The notes under the pieces are model-generated. The model saw only the letters and a program-made list of their open reading frames with translations. It was not told the DNA's origin and searched no databases. This document shows, piece by piece, positions 1 to 7,787 of a DNA stretch of 64,000 bases. The position numbers and the translations under genes are program-made. Positions within the stretch are counted from its first letter, which is position 1. Each line of letters opens with the position of its first letter. This stretch comes from an uncultured Eubacteriales bacterium (GTDB lineage Bacteria > Bacillota > Clostridia > Oscillospirales > Acutalibacteraceae). The stretch is from the NCBI GenBank assembly GCA_934436505.1, contig CAKSAP010000001.1, positions 744,001-808,000 of the forward strand, in the 5' to 3' direction.

Positions 1-106
1 CCCTCAGTCATTTTTTTGTTCCAAAAAAACGACAGCCCCCTCAAAGATGGGGCGGAAGCACGAATTGAATTTGATATAGAATGCGGTCGCCCGCCAATTC
101 ATAGCA
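1..106. repeat. dispersed hairpin-rich repeat, partial copy
   Basis: The first bases match the 3' half of a repeat family seen elsewhere in the window near 9595-9653, 15963-16019 and 21490-21580. It opens with CCCTCAGTCATTTTTTTG, continues into a poly-T/poly-A hairpin and then GACAGCCCCCTC and GGGGCGGAAGCACGAA. The left part lies outside the window. No coding potential is seen. The repeat sits just downstream of the rodA terminator. Confidence 0.75.
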
Positions 107-111
107 AATAA

Positions 112-140
112 AAAAGGGTGAACGCAGTTCACCCTTTGAT
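112..140 (-). terminator. rho-independent terminator after rodA
   Basis: An 8-bp stem GGGTGAAC/GTTCACCC with a three-base loop is flanked by A-rich sequence on one side and T-rich on the other. On the minus strand it lies about 40 bases past the rodA stop codon and is followed by a run of T residues. It is therefore read as the rodA terminator. Confidence 0.7.
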
Positions 141-179
141 TTTTATCCGATATAAAATTCCTTATCTTTATAAAACTTC

Positions 180-1346
180 TTACCGTCTCAACGAATCGTA
201 GACCTTTATATTAACCGTTTCACGCTCGCAATTATGGCGGTAAATGCTCAACACAAGTCCTATTCCCAAATATATACAAAGGTTTGACGAGCCGCCTGCG
301 CTGAAGAACGGAAGCGTAATTCCGATAACGGGCAATACCATAAGGCACATACCGACGTTGATAATCATCTGGCTTGCAATCATAGCCGCCATACCGCAGC
401 AGATAAGGTTAGTTGATTGCTCTCTCGACTTCTTGCCGACCGATATACAACGCAATATGATAAGCGTAAGCAAAAGCAGAGCCGCCGCACATCCGACAAA
501 GCCCAATTCCTCGCCGATAACGGTAAAAATCATATCGTTTTTACTCTCGGGGATAACCCCTGCCTGTGTATATGCACCCTTGAAAAGTCCTTGACCTGCA
601 AAGCCGCCGGAGGACAATGCGCTCATTCCGCACTTTTGCTGATAGATAATATCGCTGTATAAATCGGGGTAGATAAGAGCCAAAAATCTATCCTTTTGAA
701 GCTGCTTGAGGACGTAAATCCAAGCGAGCGGAGTAATCGCAACAATAAACGCAAACGCACCTGCGAAATAACCCCAATGTACGCCTGCCACAAAGAGCAT
801 AGACGCCGTTATGAAGATGAAAACAAGCGACGAGCCCATATCGCCCGTAAGAGCAACAAGGGCAATCGGTATAATTGCGTGAACGCCGAGCTGTAAAATG
901 CTCAAAATGTGATTAAGCTTATCCTTGAGCCTTTCAATGTGAACGCTGAAAGTGATGATAAAGCCGATTTTAACAAGCTCGGACGGCTGCAATGAAATCG
1001 GTCCGAATTTAAGCCATGTTCTTGCGTCGCTTCTTGCGCTCGGACCTGTGCCGAATTTGAAAAGCAACAGCATAATCACAATGCAGACGACCGCAATGAC
1101 GGGCCATAGCTTCGTGAACACCTGATAGTCAAGCATTGAAATTAAAATCGCCGACAGAATACCCACCGCAACGGCAACGATCATAATTATCGTTTCTCTT
1201 GAGAGAATTTGACCGTCTGTGAGCGTGTACCTTGTCGCACTCGTAACCATAACTATACCTAATACCGAGGCAACAAAGCACAGGGTAAGTAGGTATAAAT
1301 CGGTTTCTTTCAGAAATGTTGAAATTGTATTAAAAAGTTTTTTCAT
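180..1346 (-). CDS. rodA: RodA/FtsW/SpoVE-family peptidoglycan glycosyltransferase
   Basis: This is a SEDS-family polytopic membrane protein that polymerises lipid II into glycan strands, normally with a class B penicillin-binding protein. About ten hydrophobic segments are visible. Family hallmarks are present: LKFGPISLQPSELVK, then GDMGSSLVF carrying the conserved Asp, then PESKNDMIFTVIGEELGF and FSAGGSS near the C-terminus. The start at 1346 has GGTGAT about six bases upstream; an in-frame ATG at 1358 would add four residues. The 388-aa length is normal for RodA. The family is certain. RodA is preferred over FtsW or SpoVE because of its length and short N-terminus and because no mur genes or spoVE neighbours are present. 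Confidence 0.88.
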   Translation of the reverse strand: MKKLFNTISTFLKETDLYLLTLCFVASVLGIVMVTSATRYTLTDGQILSRETIIMIVAVAVGILSAILISMLDYQVFTKLWPVIAVVCIVIMLLLFKFGTGPSARSDARTWLKFGPISLQPSELVKIGFIITFSVHIERLKDKLNHILSILQLGVHAIIPIALVALTGDMGSSLVFIFITASMLFVAGVHWGYFAGAFAFIVAITPLAWIYVLKQLQKDRFLALIYPDLYSDIIYQQKCGMSALSSGGFAGQGLFKGAYTQAGVIPESKNDMIFTVIGEELGFVGCAAALLLLTLIILRCISVGKKSREQSTNLICCGMAAMIASQMIINVGMCLMVLPVIGITLPFFSAGGSSNLCIYLGIGLVLSIYRHNCERETVNIKVYDSLRR

Positions 1347-1442
1347 GTTAATCACCATAGCCTTTTAGGCAACAAATAGTTTATTAAAATTCACCGTTTC
1401 AACCCGTGTTGTCTAAACAGGCGTGATGGTGATTTCTGCCAT

Positions 1443-1472
1443 CTCAAAATTTTGCCAAAGGCAAATTTTGAG
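1443..1472. other. long AT-rich hairpin between rodA and tsaE
   Basis: CTCAAAATTTTGCC and GGCAAATTTTGAG form a near-perfect 13-bp inverted repeat with a three-base loop in the roughly 290-bp divergent intergenic region. It has no T-tract of terminator type directly after it. Its role is unknown; it may be a small mobile repeat or a regulatory structure. Confidence 0.5.
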
Positions 1473-1590
1473 GGTATTATAATTATGTGAATAGTGTGAT
1501 TTTCACACTATTTCCTGCCGTTTATTGCCTTAAATGTGAACATATCAAATATATTATAGTATGTTATCGCACCGATTTCAAGCAAAACTA

Positions 1591-1619
1591 TTTACGCAAA
1601 CGGCTTTTAGTGGTACAAT
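1591..1619 (+). promoter_or_regulatory. sigma-A-like promoter for tsaE
   Basis: TTTACG at 1591-1596 and TACAAT at 1614-1619 are separated by 17 bases, upstream of the tsaE ATG at 1636. The predicted transcription start would leave a leader of only about ten bases, which fits the absence of a strong Shine-Dalgarno. An additional upstream promoter cannot be excluded. Confidence 0.4.
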
Positions 1620-1635
1620 ATCTATCGGTGATACA

Positions 1636-2067
1636 ATGCAGGTTTTCAAAACGAAAAATTATGAAGAAACCGTGGCGCTTGCCGAGAAATTCGGAAAGCA
1701 GGTTAAAAAGGGTACCGTAATTGCATTTTACGGTGGACTCGGTATGGGCAAAACCGCATTTACCACGGGCGTTGCAAAGGGTATGGGCATTGAATGTGAT
1801 GTCAGCAGTCCGACCTTTGCGATTGTTAATGTTTACGGAAAAAACTCGGAGCTCTGTCATTTTGATATGTACCGGGTTTCTTCCTGGGACGACCTCTATT
1901 CGACAGGCTTTTTTGATTATATGGATATGGGAAGCGTGCTTTGCGTCGAGTGGAGTGAAAATATCGAAAACGCTTTGCCCGATAACACCGTTAGGGTTAC
2001 TATCGAAAAGGGCGAGGGCGACGATGACCGAATAATTACCGTTGACGGATGTGATTTTGAAATATGA
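1636..2067 (+). CDS. tsaE: tRNA N6-threonylcarbamoyladenosine biosynthesis ATPase TsaE
   Basis: TsaE is the small P-loop ATPase that drives turnover of the TsaB-TsaD complex during t6A37 formation in ANN-decoding tRNAs. The Walker A sequence GGLGMGKTAF lies around residues 33-42. The conserved SSPTF follows at about 60-64, then HFDMYR and VEWSENI, all diagnostic of TsaE. The start at 1636 gives 143 aa, typical for the family; the longer upstream extension has no family similarity. Its stop overlaps the tsaB start by four bases (ATGA), implying translational coupling. Confidence 0.93.
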   Translation: MQVFKTKNYEETVALAEKFGKQVKKGTVIAFYGGLGMGKTAFTTGVAKGMGIECDVSSPTFAIVNVYGKNSELCHFDMYRVSSWDDLYSTGFFDYMDMGSVLCVEWSENIENALPDNTVRVTIEKGEGDDDRIITVDGCDFEI

Positions 2068-2765
2068 AAATTTTATCGCTTGAATGTTCGTCCCTGAGCG
2101 CAGGCGCAGCTTTGATTGAGGACGGAAAGCTTATTGCAGAGAGCTTTCTCAACACGGGGCTTACTCATTCGCAAACCCTTATGCCGATGGTTGAGGGCGT
2201 GCTTAAAAATACAAATACGGCTGCTTGTGATGTCGATGTTATCGGCGTCAGTGCAGGACCGGGCTCGTTTACGGGCGTGAGAATAGGCGTTGCGGCGGCA
2301 AAAGGACTTGCAGACGGCTTTGCCACACCTTGCTTTTCCGTGTCGTCGTTGGAGGCTATCACTTATCCGTTTAAGGACGAAAATGCAGTTGTGTGTGCGG
2401 TTATGGACGCAAGATGCAATCAGGTTTATACGGCTTCGTTCTTGAAAGGGGAGAGGCTGTTCCCCGACGAGGCGATATTGATTGACGAATTGCTCGAAAA
2501 GCTCAAAGGACTTAACAAGCCTGTTATTTTTGCAGGCGACGGAGCTAAAATGTGCTTTGAAAGATTGTCGGGCGAGCTTTCAAATGCCATATTGGCTGAC
2601 GAGCAAAGACGTTTTCCAAAGGCGTCGAGCGTTGCGCTTATTGCGTATGATAAAATTCTCTCGGGCGAAAAAACTGTCGGTGCAAATGAACTTTTGCCGG
2701 TTTATTTGAGGCTGCCGCAGGCGCAGAGAGAGCTTAACAATAAATTAAAAAACAAAGGAGAATAA
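2064..2765 (+). CDS. tsaB: tRNA threonylcarbamoyladenosine biosynthesis protein TsaB
   Basis: TsaB is the ASKHA-fold partner that scaffolds TsaD in the t6A37 modification complex. The N-terminus MKILSLECSS and the block VSAGPGSFTGVRIGVAAAKGLA around residues 63-84 are characteristic. The C-terminal YLRLPQAQRE is also typical (it reads YLR.SQAER in many homologues). The length of 233 aa is usual. It follows tsaE with a 4-base overlap. Where many Firmicutes have rimI and tsaD next, rpiB follows here, so tsaD must be elsewhere. Confidence 0.92.
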   Translation: MKILSLECSSLSAGAALIEDGKLIAESFLNTGLTHSQTLMPMVEGVLKNTNTAACDVDVIGVSAGPGSFTGVRIGVAAAKGLADGFATPCFSVSSLEAITYPFKDENAVVCAVMDARCNQVYTASFLKGERLFPDEAILIDELLEKLKGLNKPVIFAGDGAKMCFERLSGELSNAILADEQRRFPKASSVALIAYDKILSGEKTVGANELLPVYLRLPQAQRELNNKLKNKGE

Positions 2766-2768
2766 ATT

Positions 2769-3212
2769 ATGCTTTATTTGGGAGCTGACCACGGTGGATT
2801 TGAACTTAAAGAGTCCATCAAAAAATATCTTGACGAAAAGGGGATAGAGTACGAGGATTGCGGTACGTATTCCGCCGACTCGGTTGACTATGCGCTTATT
2901 GCCAAAAAGACTTGCGACAAAATCGTTGCGGGCGAGGGAAACAAGGGTATTCTTTGCTGCGGCACGGGAATAGGTATTTCAATGGCGGCAAACAAGGTAA
3001 ACGGTATCAGAGCCGCTTGCTGCTCGGACTATTTCAGCGCAAAATATACAAGACTTCACAATGACGCAAATGTGCTTTGCATGGGCGGCAGAGTTGTCGG
3101 CGCAGGTCTTGCACTCGAGCTTGTGGAGGTTTTCCTGAACACCGAGTTTGAGGGCGGCAGACATCAGAGAAGAATAGATCAGCTCAAGGATATTGAAAAC
3201 GCTCAAAAATAA
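2769..3212 (+). CDS. rpiB: ribose 5-phosphate isomerase B
   Basis: RpiB interconverts ribose 5-phosphate and ribulose 5-phosphate in the non-oxidative pentose phosphate pathway. The N-terminal GADHGGFELK and the CGTGIGISMAANK loop with the catalytic Cys are the hallmarks of the RpiB/LacAB family. RHQRRIDQLKDIE closes the protein as in typical RpiB. Its 147 aa is standard. It starts three bases after tsaB with AAAGGAG in the tsaB tail, so it is co-transcribed. It may feed PRPP for the downstream upp product. Confidence 0.93.
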   Translation: MLYLGADHGGFELKESIKKYLDEKGIEYEDCGTYSADSVDYALIAKKTCDKIVAGEGNKGILCCGTGIGISMAANKVNGIRAACCSDYFSAKYTRLHNDANVLCMGGRVVGAGLALELVEVFLNTEFEGGRHQRRIDQLKDIENAQK

Positions 3213-3282
3213 CTTGTAATTAAATTTTTAGTGGTATATAATTATTGTGGTAAATGAAAAGAAGTTTATGGAGGAAATGAAA

Positions 3283-3912
3283 ATGGCAAACATTACAATT
3301 ACAAATCATCCGCTTATTCAGCATAAGCTTAGCATTTTGAGGGACAAAAACACGGGCTCTAAGGAGTTCAGAGCGCTTATCTCCGAAATCGCAGCTCTCC
3401 TTTGCTATGAGGCAACAAGAGATCTTCCGCTTGAGGAGGTTGACGTTGAAACACCCGTAGCGGTTGCAAAGGCAAGAGTAATCGCAGGCAAAAAGCTTGC
3501 TTTCGTTCCGATTCTCCGTGCAGGTACGGGTATGCTTGACGGCGTTCTTTCACTTGTACCGTCGGCAAAGGTTGGTCATATCGGTATGTACCGTGACCCC
3601 GAAACAGCACTTCCCGTTCCTTATTACTGCAAGCTTCCGTCGGATATTTCACAGCGTGAGGTTTTCGTTATCGACCCGATGCTTGCAACAGGCGGCTCTG
3701 CTATCGACGCTATAAATCAGATCAAGGTTTACAATCCGAAATCAATCAAATTTATGTGCATCATTGCAGCTCCCGAGGGAATTGAGGCTCTTTCGCTCGC
3801 TCATCCCGACGTTGAAATCTTCTGCGCAGCTTGTGATGAATGTCTTAACGAGCATAAGTATATCGTTCCCGGTCTCGGCGACGCAGGCGACAGAATTTTC
3901 GGCACAAAGTAA
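3283..3912 (+). CDS. upp: uracil phosphoribosyltransferase
   Basis: Upp converts uracil and PRPP to UMP in pyrimidine salvage. The start at 3283 is preferred over the upstream GTG because GGAGGAAATGAAA precedes it at ideal spacing and the protein then begins MANITITNHPLIQHK like known Upp proteins. The PRPP-binding loop DPMLATGGSAIDAI is near residues 132-145, and the C-terminal PGLGDAGDRIFGT is the uracil-binding signature. 209 aa is the family norm. It follows rpiB by 70 bases and precedes the spoIIID hairpin, which may also end its transcript. Confidence 0.95.
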   Translation: MANITITNHPLIQHKLSILRDKNTGSKEFRALISEIAALLCYEATRDLPLEEVDVETPVAVAKARVIAGKKLAFVPILRAGTGMLDGVLSLVPSAKVGHIGMYRDPETALPVPYYCKLPSDISQREVFVIDPMLATGGSAIDAINQIKVYNPKSIKFMCIIAAPEGIEALSLAHPDVEIFCAACDECLNEHKYIVPGLGDAGDRIFGTK

Positions 3913-3928
3913 TTTGACGAAATAAAGA

Positions 3929-3955
3929 ATATAAAAACCCTTTTTTGCATATCTA
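3929..3955 (+). promoter_or_regulatory. candidate sigma-E promoter of spoIIID
   Basis: ATA at 3929-3931 is followed after exactly 16 bases by CATATCTA at 3948-3955, close to the sporulation sigma-E pattern (ATA, 16-18 bases, CATAcAnT). spoIIID is a classic sigma-E gene, so the placement is biologically expected. The same block, with the same 16-base spacing, recurs before spoIIP at 42226-42252. The predicted start, about 3961, falls at the first base of the 3' arm of the hairpin described next. Confidence 0.6.
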
Positions 3956-3980
3956 TTACTGATATGTAAAGGAGGGTTTT
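3934..3980 (+). promoter_or_regulatory. 20-bp RNA hairpin sequestering the spoIIID ribosome binding site
   Basis: The arm 3934-3953 pairs with 3961-3980 over 20 continuous base pairs (17 Watson-Crick, 3 G-U) around a seven-base loop. The 3' arm contains AAAGGAGGG, the spoIIID Shine-Dalgarno, eight bases before the TTG start. Transcripts entering from upp would bury the ribosome site. The putative sigma-E transcript begins at the 3' arm and would not. A terminator function for upp is possible, but the stem is AT-rich and its T-run lies inside the stem. Confidence 0.7.
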
Positions 3981-3984
3981 AGTT

Positions 3985-4257
3985 TTGAATTATACAGTTG
4001 ATGACCGTGCCGCAGAGCTTGGCGAATACATAATTACCAACAATGCAACCGTCAGAAGCACCGCAAAGGCGTTCGGAATAAGCAAAAGCACCGTTCATAC
4101 GGACGTTTCGCAAAGGCTTAAAAAGAGCGATTATGCGCTTTATTTGAAGGTGCGCAGGGTGCTTGACGAGAACAAGGCTCAACGGCATATACGGGGCGGA
4201 CTTGCCACAAGGGAGAAGTACAAAGGCTTACATTCCGAGAGCATTAAAACACCTTAA
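3985..4257 (+). CDS. spoIIID: sporulation transcriptional regulator SpoIIID
   Basis: SpoIIID is the mother-cell DNA-binding protein that activates and represses sigma-E genes and helps switch on sigma-K. The 90-aa protein has the conserved ATVRSTAKAFGISKSTVHTDVSQRL helix-turn-helix block around residues 21-45 (given here only as the segment beginning ATVRSTAK), a basic tail and the typical length. Translation starts at a TTG preceded by a strong GGAGGG at eight bases. That site is buried in a perfect hairpin in read-through RNA. A convergent terminator separates it from groEL. Confidence 0.93.
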   Translation: MNYTVDDRAAELGEYIITNNATVRSTAKAFGISKSTVHTDVSQRLKKSDYALYLKVRRVLDENKAQRHIRGGLATREKYKGLHSESIKTP

Positions 4258-4280
4258 TAAAATTTCATAACATAACAAAA

Positions 4281-4310
4281 AAGCTCTAACTGAGAAATCA
4301 GTTAGAGCTT
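4281..4310. terminator. bidirectional terminator between spoIIID and groEL
   Basis: A perfect 13-bp stem AAGCTCTAACTGA/TCAGTTAGAGCTT with a GAAA tetraloop is flanked by A-runs on the left and T-rich sequence on the right. It can end transcripts from both convergent genes. Confidence 0.85.
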
Positions 4311-4337
4311 TAATTATTGTTCCGTCAGGATGTCGGA

Positions 4338-5972
4338 TTAGTACATTCCGCCGCCCTGTGCCATTGCTGCAGCAGCTGCTGCGTCAGCCTGCGGGTCGGG
4401 GATGTCTGTAACGAGAGACTCGGTTGTAAGAACCATAGCCGCAACGGAAGCTGCGTTCTGGAGAGCCGAACGTGTAACCTTAGCAGGGTCAAGAATACCT
4501 TTCTTGAACATATCAACATATTCTTCCTTGCCGAAGTCGAAGCCGTAGCCAACCTTTTTCTTGTTTACGATTTCATTTACGATAACAGAGCCCTCAAGAC
4601 CTGCGTTGCGAGCAATCTGTCTAACCGGCTCTTCGATAGCCTTAACAACAATGTTGACACCTGTTTTAAGGTCAGCGTCGTCTGTGTCAAGGAGCTTTTC
4701 AACCTCGGGGATAGCGTTCAAAAGAGCAACGCCGCCGCCTGCTACGCAGCCCTCTTCAACAGCTGCCTTTGTAGCTGCAAGAGCGTCCTCGATACGAAGC
4801 TTCTTTTCTTTCATTTCGGTTTCGGTAGCAGCACCTACACGGATAACAGCTACGCCGCCTGCAAGCTTTGCAAGTCTTTCCTGAAGCTTCTCACGGTCAA
4901 ATTCAGAGGTTGTGTCCTCAATCTGACTCTTGATCTGTGCAACTCTGCCCTTGATGCTGTCCTTGTCGCCTGCACCGTCAACGATAGTGGTGGTTTCCTT
5001 TGTAATTTTAACCTGCTTAGCCCTACCGAGCATAGGAATATCGGTGTCTTTAAGTTCAAGACCGAGGTCTGATGTGATTACCTGACCGCCTGTAAGAATT
5101 GCGATATCCTGAAGCATTTCCTTTCTTCTGTCGCCAAAGCCGGGAGCCTTAACGCATACGCAAGTGAATGTGCCTCTCAATTTATTGACAAGGATTGTTG
5201 AAAGAGCCTCGCCCTCAACATCCTCAGCGATAATAACAAGCTTTGAGCCTGCCTGCAAAATCTTTTCAAGCAAGGGGAGAACCTCTTGAATTGAAGAAAT
5301 CTTCTTATCTGTGATAAGAATGTAAGCGTCGTCGATAACAGCCTCCATCTTGTCTGTATCAGTTACCATATAGGGCGAAATGTAGCCTCTGTCAAACTGC
5401 ATACCCTCAACAACGTCGGAGTAGGTTTCGGAGGTCTTTGACTCCTCGATAGTGATAACGCCGTCAGCCGTAACCTTTTCCATAGCGTCTGCAATGAGCT
5501 TGCCGACAAATTCATCTGCTGCCGAAATTGTAGCAATTCTCGCAATGTCGCTTGAAGATTTAACGGGCTGTGCGTTTGCCTTGATAGCCTCAACAGCAGC
5601 GTCTACTGCCATTTGCATACCCTTTTTAACTACCATCGGGTTAGCGCCTGCCGCAACGTTTTTCATACCCTCACGAACAAGAGCCTGTGCGAGCAACGTA
5701 GCGGTTGTTGTACCGTCGCCTGCAACGTCGTTAGTCTTTGTAGCAACCTCTTTGACGAGCTGAGCGCCCATATTTTCGAATGCGTCCTCAAGCTCAACCT
5801 CTTTAGCGATTGTAACGCCGTCGTTTGTGATAAGGGGAGCGCCGTACTTTCTGTCAAGAACAACGTTTCTGCCCTTAGGTCCCAAAGTGATTTTAACTGT
5901 GTTGCTCAACTTGTCGATACCCGACTGTAAAGCCTTGCGAGCTTCCTCGCCGTATATAATCTGTTTAGCCAT
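4338..5972 (-). CDS. groEL: 60-kDa chaperonin GroEL
   Basis: GroEL forms the double-ring ATP-driven folding chamber with GroES. The 544-aa sequence begins MAKQIIYGEEARKALQSG, carries the ATP-binding GPKGRNVVLD and NDVAGDGTTTATLLAQ blocks, and has VEEGCVAGGGVALL in the intermediate/equatorial region. The C-terminus ends in an Ala-rich stretch and GGGMY rather than long GGM repeats. It lies 19 bases downstream of groES with AATTATTGGAGGTAA before the start, so the two genes form one operon under CIRCE control. Confidence 0.98.
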   Translation of the reverse strand: MAKQIIYGEEARKALQSGIDKLSNTVKITLGPKGRNVVLDRKYGAPLITNDGVTIAKEVELEDAFENMGAQLVKEVATKTNDVAGDGTTTATLLAQALVREGMKNVAAGANPMVVKKGMQMAVDAAVEAIKANAQPVKSSSDIARIATISAADEFVGKLIADAMEKVTADGVITIEESKTSETYSDVVEGMQFDRGYISPYMVTDTDKMEAVIDDAYILITDKKISSIQEVLPLLEKILQAGSKLVIIAEDVEGEALSTILVNKLRGTFTCVCVKAPGFGDRRKEMLQDIAILTGGQVITSDLGLELKDTDIPMLGRAKQVKITKETTTIVDGAGDKDSIKGRVAQIKSQIEDTTSEFDREKLQERLAKLAGGVAVIRVGAATETEMKEKKLRIEDALAATKAAVEEGCVAGGGVALLNAIPEVEKLLDTDDADLKTGVNIVVKAIEEPVRQIARNAGLEGSVIVNEIVNKKKVGYGFDFGKEEYVDMFKKGILDPAKVTRSALQNAASVAAMVLTTESLVTDIPDPQADAAAAAAMAQGGGMY

Positions 5973-5991
5973 AATTCATTACCTCCAATAA

Positions 5992-6276
5992 TTATTCAAC
6001 AACTGCAAGAATGTCTGACTGACGAACGATAACGTATTCAACGTCGTCAATTTTAACTTCCGTGCCTGAATATTTGCTTGTGATTACCTTGTCGCCGACC
6101 TTGACGTACATTTTAATATCCTTGCCGTCAATAACGCCGCCGGGGCCTACTGCAACAACCTCTGCAACCTGAGGCTTTTCCTGTGCGGAAGCGGCAAGAA
6201 TGATACCGCTTTTTGTGGTTTCTTCGAGTTCAACTGACTTGAGAACAACTCTGTCAGCAAGTGGTTTGATTGTCAT
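5992..6276 (-). CDS. groES: 10-kDa co-chaperonin GroES
   Basis: GroES is the lid of the GroEL chamber. The 94-aa protein begins MTIKPLADRVVLKSVE and has the mobile loop ETTKSGIILAASAQEKPQ around residues 18-35, followed by VVAVGPG. GGGAGGAATC precedes the start. It is the first gene of the groESL operon, with a perfect CIRCE operator 35 bases upstream. Confidence 0.98.
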   Translation of the reverse strand: MTIKPLADRVVLKSVELEETTKSGIILAASAQEKPQVAEVVAVGPGGVIDGKDIKMYVKVGDKVITSKYSGTEVKIDDVEYVIVRQSDILAVVE

Positions 6277-6310
6277 ATAAGATTCCTCCCAAAAGAATTA
6301 AATACATTTA

Positions 6311-6337
6311 TTAGCACTCTTTAACCCCGAGTGCTAA
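6311..6337 (-). promoter_or_regulatory. CIRCE operator (HrcA binding site)
   Basis: TTAGCACTC, nine bases, GAGTGCTAA is a perfect match to the CIRCE consensus bound by the heat-shock repressor HrcA. It lies between the promoter -10 and the groES start on the minus strand. hrcA itself is not in the window. Confidence 0.97.
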
Positions 6338-6342
6338 TATAT

Positions 6343-6370
6343 ATTTTAGCCGATTATGAAAAAAAATCAA
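6343..6370 (-). promoter_or_regulatory. sigma-A-type promoter of groESL
   Basis: On the minus strand TTGATT (6370-6365) and TAAAAT (6348-6343) are 16 bases apart. The transcription start would fall at the edge of the CIRCE element, the usual architecture for HrcA repression. Confidence 0.7.
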
Positions 6371-6473
6371 GTACTTTTCCAAAAATTCATAAATTTGTAA
6401 TAAATAAGCAATAACCCGTTTAGTGTCCCACATTTTTTGTTCCTTTAATTGTTATTGTATTTTTGCCGAAAAT

Positions 6474-7787
6474 ATGATAATATATATCGGTAATTCAATT
6501 TTGGGGTTGATGTATTTGATTCCGCAATTTCTAAAGGATAAAAGCTTCCCCGTCGCATATAAGCTGTTGGCGGTTTCGCTGTTCCTCGGCACACTCTTGC
6601 CCGAGTATCTGACGGTCATCATACCGTTTGTGGTCTTTGTCTTTTGTGTTACAAGGAAAAACACGGAGCGTATCAGCTTAAAGGGAGATAAGTTCCTTAT
6701 CGTTATGTCGGTCTACGCCGTGTATCTCGCCTTAACCGCCTTTTGGGCAAAAGTCCCGAGGGTTTCCGTTATGATGGGGATTATTTGGATCGGTGCGACG
6801 GTTTGCGCTATGACAATCATCTCGCTTTGCGACACGAGGGAGAAAATTGAAAATATTATGCTCTGCCTTGTCGGTACGGCGGCTGCGAACTCGATAATCG
6901 CCATAATTCAGATGTGCTTTATGGCTGTCGGACGCTCCGATTTGTTCCCGAATCCGCTTTATCAAAGGCTTGACGAATTCGTTTACGGACTTTTCAGCTA
7001 TGATTTCTTCTTTGAAGAGGTTAGGGACAGGGTAGCCGCTTGCTTTGAAAATCCGCTGATTTTCGCAACATTTCTTGTAATGGTATTTCCGATAGCGGCG
7101 TATTGCTGCTTCTATACCGCAACGAAAAAGCGGCGTGCGTTCTCAATAATATGCTCATTGCTCATCTTCTTCGGCATACTCTTTACGTTTTTAAGAGGTG
7201 CGGCGGTTGCGATTATCGTATCGTTTATGGTGCTTTCGTTTGCAGGCAAAAAACCGGCTAAGTTTATGTCGGGCGTTGCGGCGGCGGCTTCGCTTATAAT
7301 AATGGTAACGATTTTTGAACGCAGGGGCGTTGCGGCGTCGCAGGACCTTTCGACCAATTACAGAATAGGACTTTGGGGCTGCACGTTCGGACTTATAAAG
7401 GACAATTTCCTTTTGGGCGTCGGTGCAGGCTATAATAATGTTACGGGTTATCTTTTTGAAAACGGACTTGAGTTTTCACACTCGCACAATCTGTTTATCG
7501 AAGTTCTTGCCGAGGGCGGAATAATAGGCTTAGGTCTGTTCGGCGTGCTGATTTCGGTAATGGCTTATGATTTTGTCAAGCTCTGCCGTATGACAGGCTG
7601 GTATAGAAGCTACGGTATAGCTTTTCTTTCATCACTTACGGGCTTTGCGGTGATGTCTCTGTTTGACAACACCTTGTGCACGCCCAAACAAATTCTGTGC
7701 TTTGCCGTGCTTGCAGGAGGTATGCAGGCGGCATTACGCATAAAGACAAAAACATCGGGGGATAGGAAAAATGAAGGAACAACTTAA
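6474..7787 (+). CDS. O-antigen ligase/polymerase-like membrane protein (Wzy/WaaL family)
   Basis: This is a polytopic membrane protein with about ten to twelve hydrophobic segments. Its long extracytoplasmic region contains LSTNYRIGLWGCTFGLIKDNFLLGVGAGYNN and later FSHSHNLFIEVLAEGGIIGL (quoted in part), the pattern of the O-antigen ligase/polymerase family; the conserved HNLFIEVLAEGG carries the functional His. It probably joins or polymerises lipid-linked glycans at the outer face of the membrane. The start is uncertain: ATG 6474 is used here, but a promoter-like TTGTAT/TAATAT pair (6455-6460, 6478-6483) would favour ATG 6510 or TTG 6516. It overlaps the next gene by 17 bases. Confidence 0.8.
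   Translation: MIIYIGNSILGLMYLIPQFLKDKSFPVAYKLLAVSLFLGTLLPEYLTVIIPFVVFVFCVTRKNTERISLKGDKFLIVMSVYAVYLALTAFWAKVPRVSVMMGIIWIGATVCAMTIISLCDTREKIENIMLCLVGTAAANSIIAIIQMCFMAVGRSDLFPNPLYQRLDEFVYGLFSYDFFFEEVRDRVAACFENPLIFATFLVMVFPIAAYCCFYTATKKRRAFSIICSLLIFFGILFTFLRGAAVAIIVSFMVLSFAGKKPAKFMSGVAAAASLIIMVTIFERRGVAASQDLSTNYRIGLWGCTFGLIKDNFLLGVGAGYNNVTGYLFENGLEFSHSHNLFIEVLAEGGIIGLGLFGVLISVMAYDFVKLCRMTGWYRSYGIAFLSSLTGFAVMSLFDNTLCTPKQILCFAVLAGGMQAALRIKTKTSGDRKNEGTT

Noticed and set aside
4317..5072. 251-codon frame on the plus strand
   Set aside because: It lies antisense to groEL, has no ribosome site and has a Cys/Leu-rich composition typical of shadow frames.
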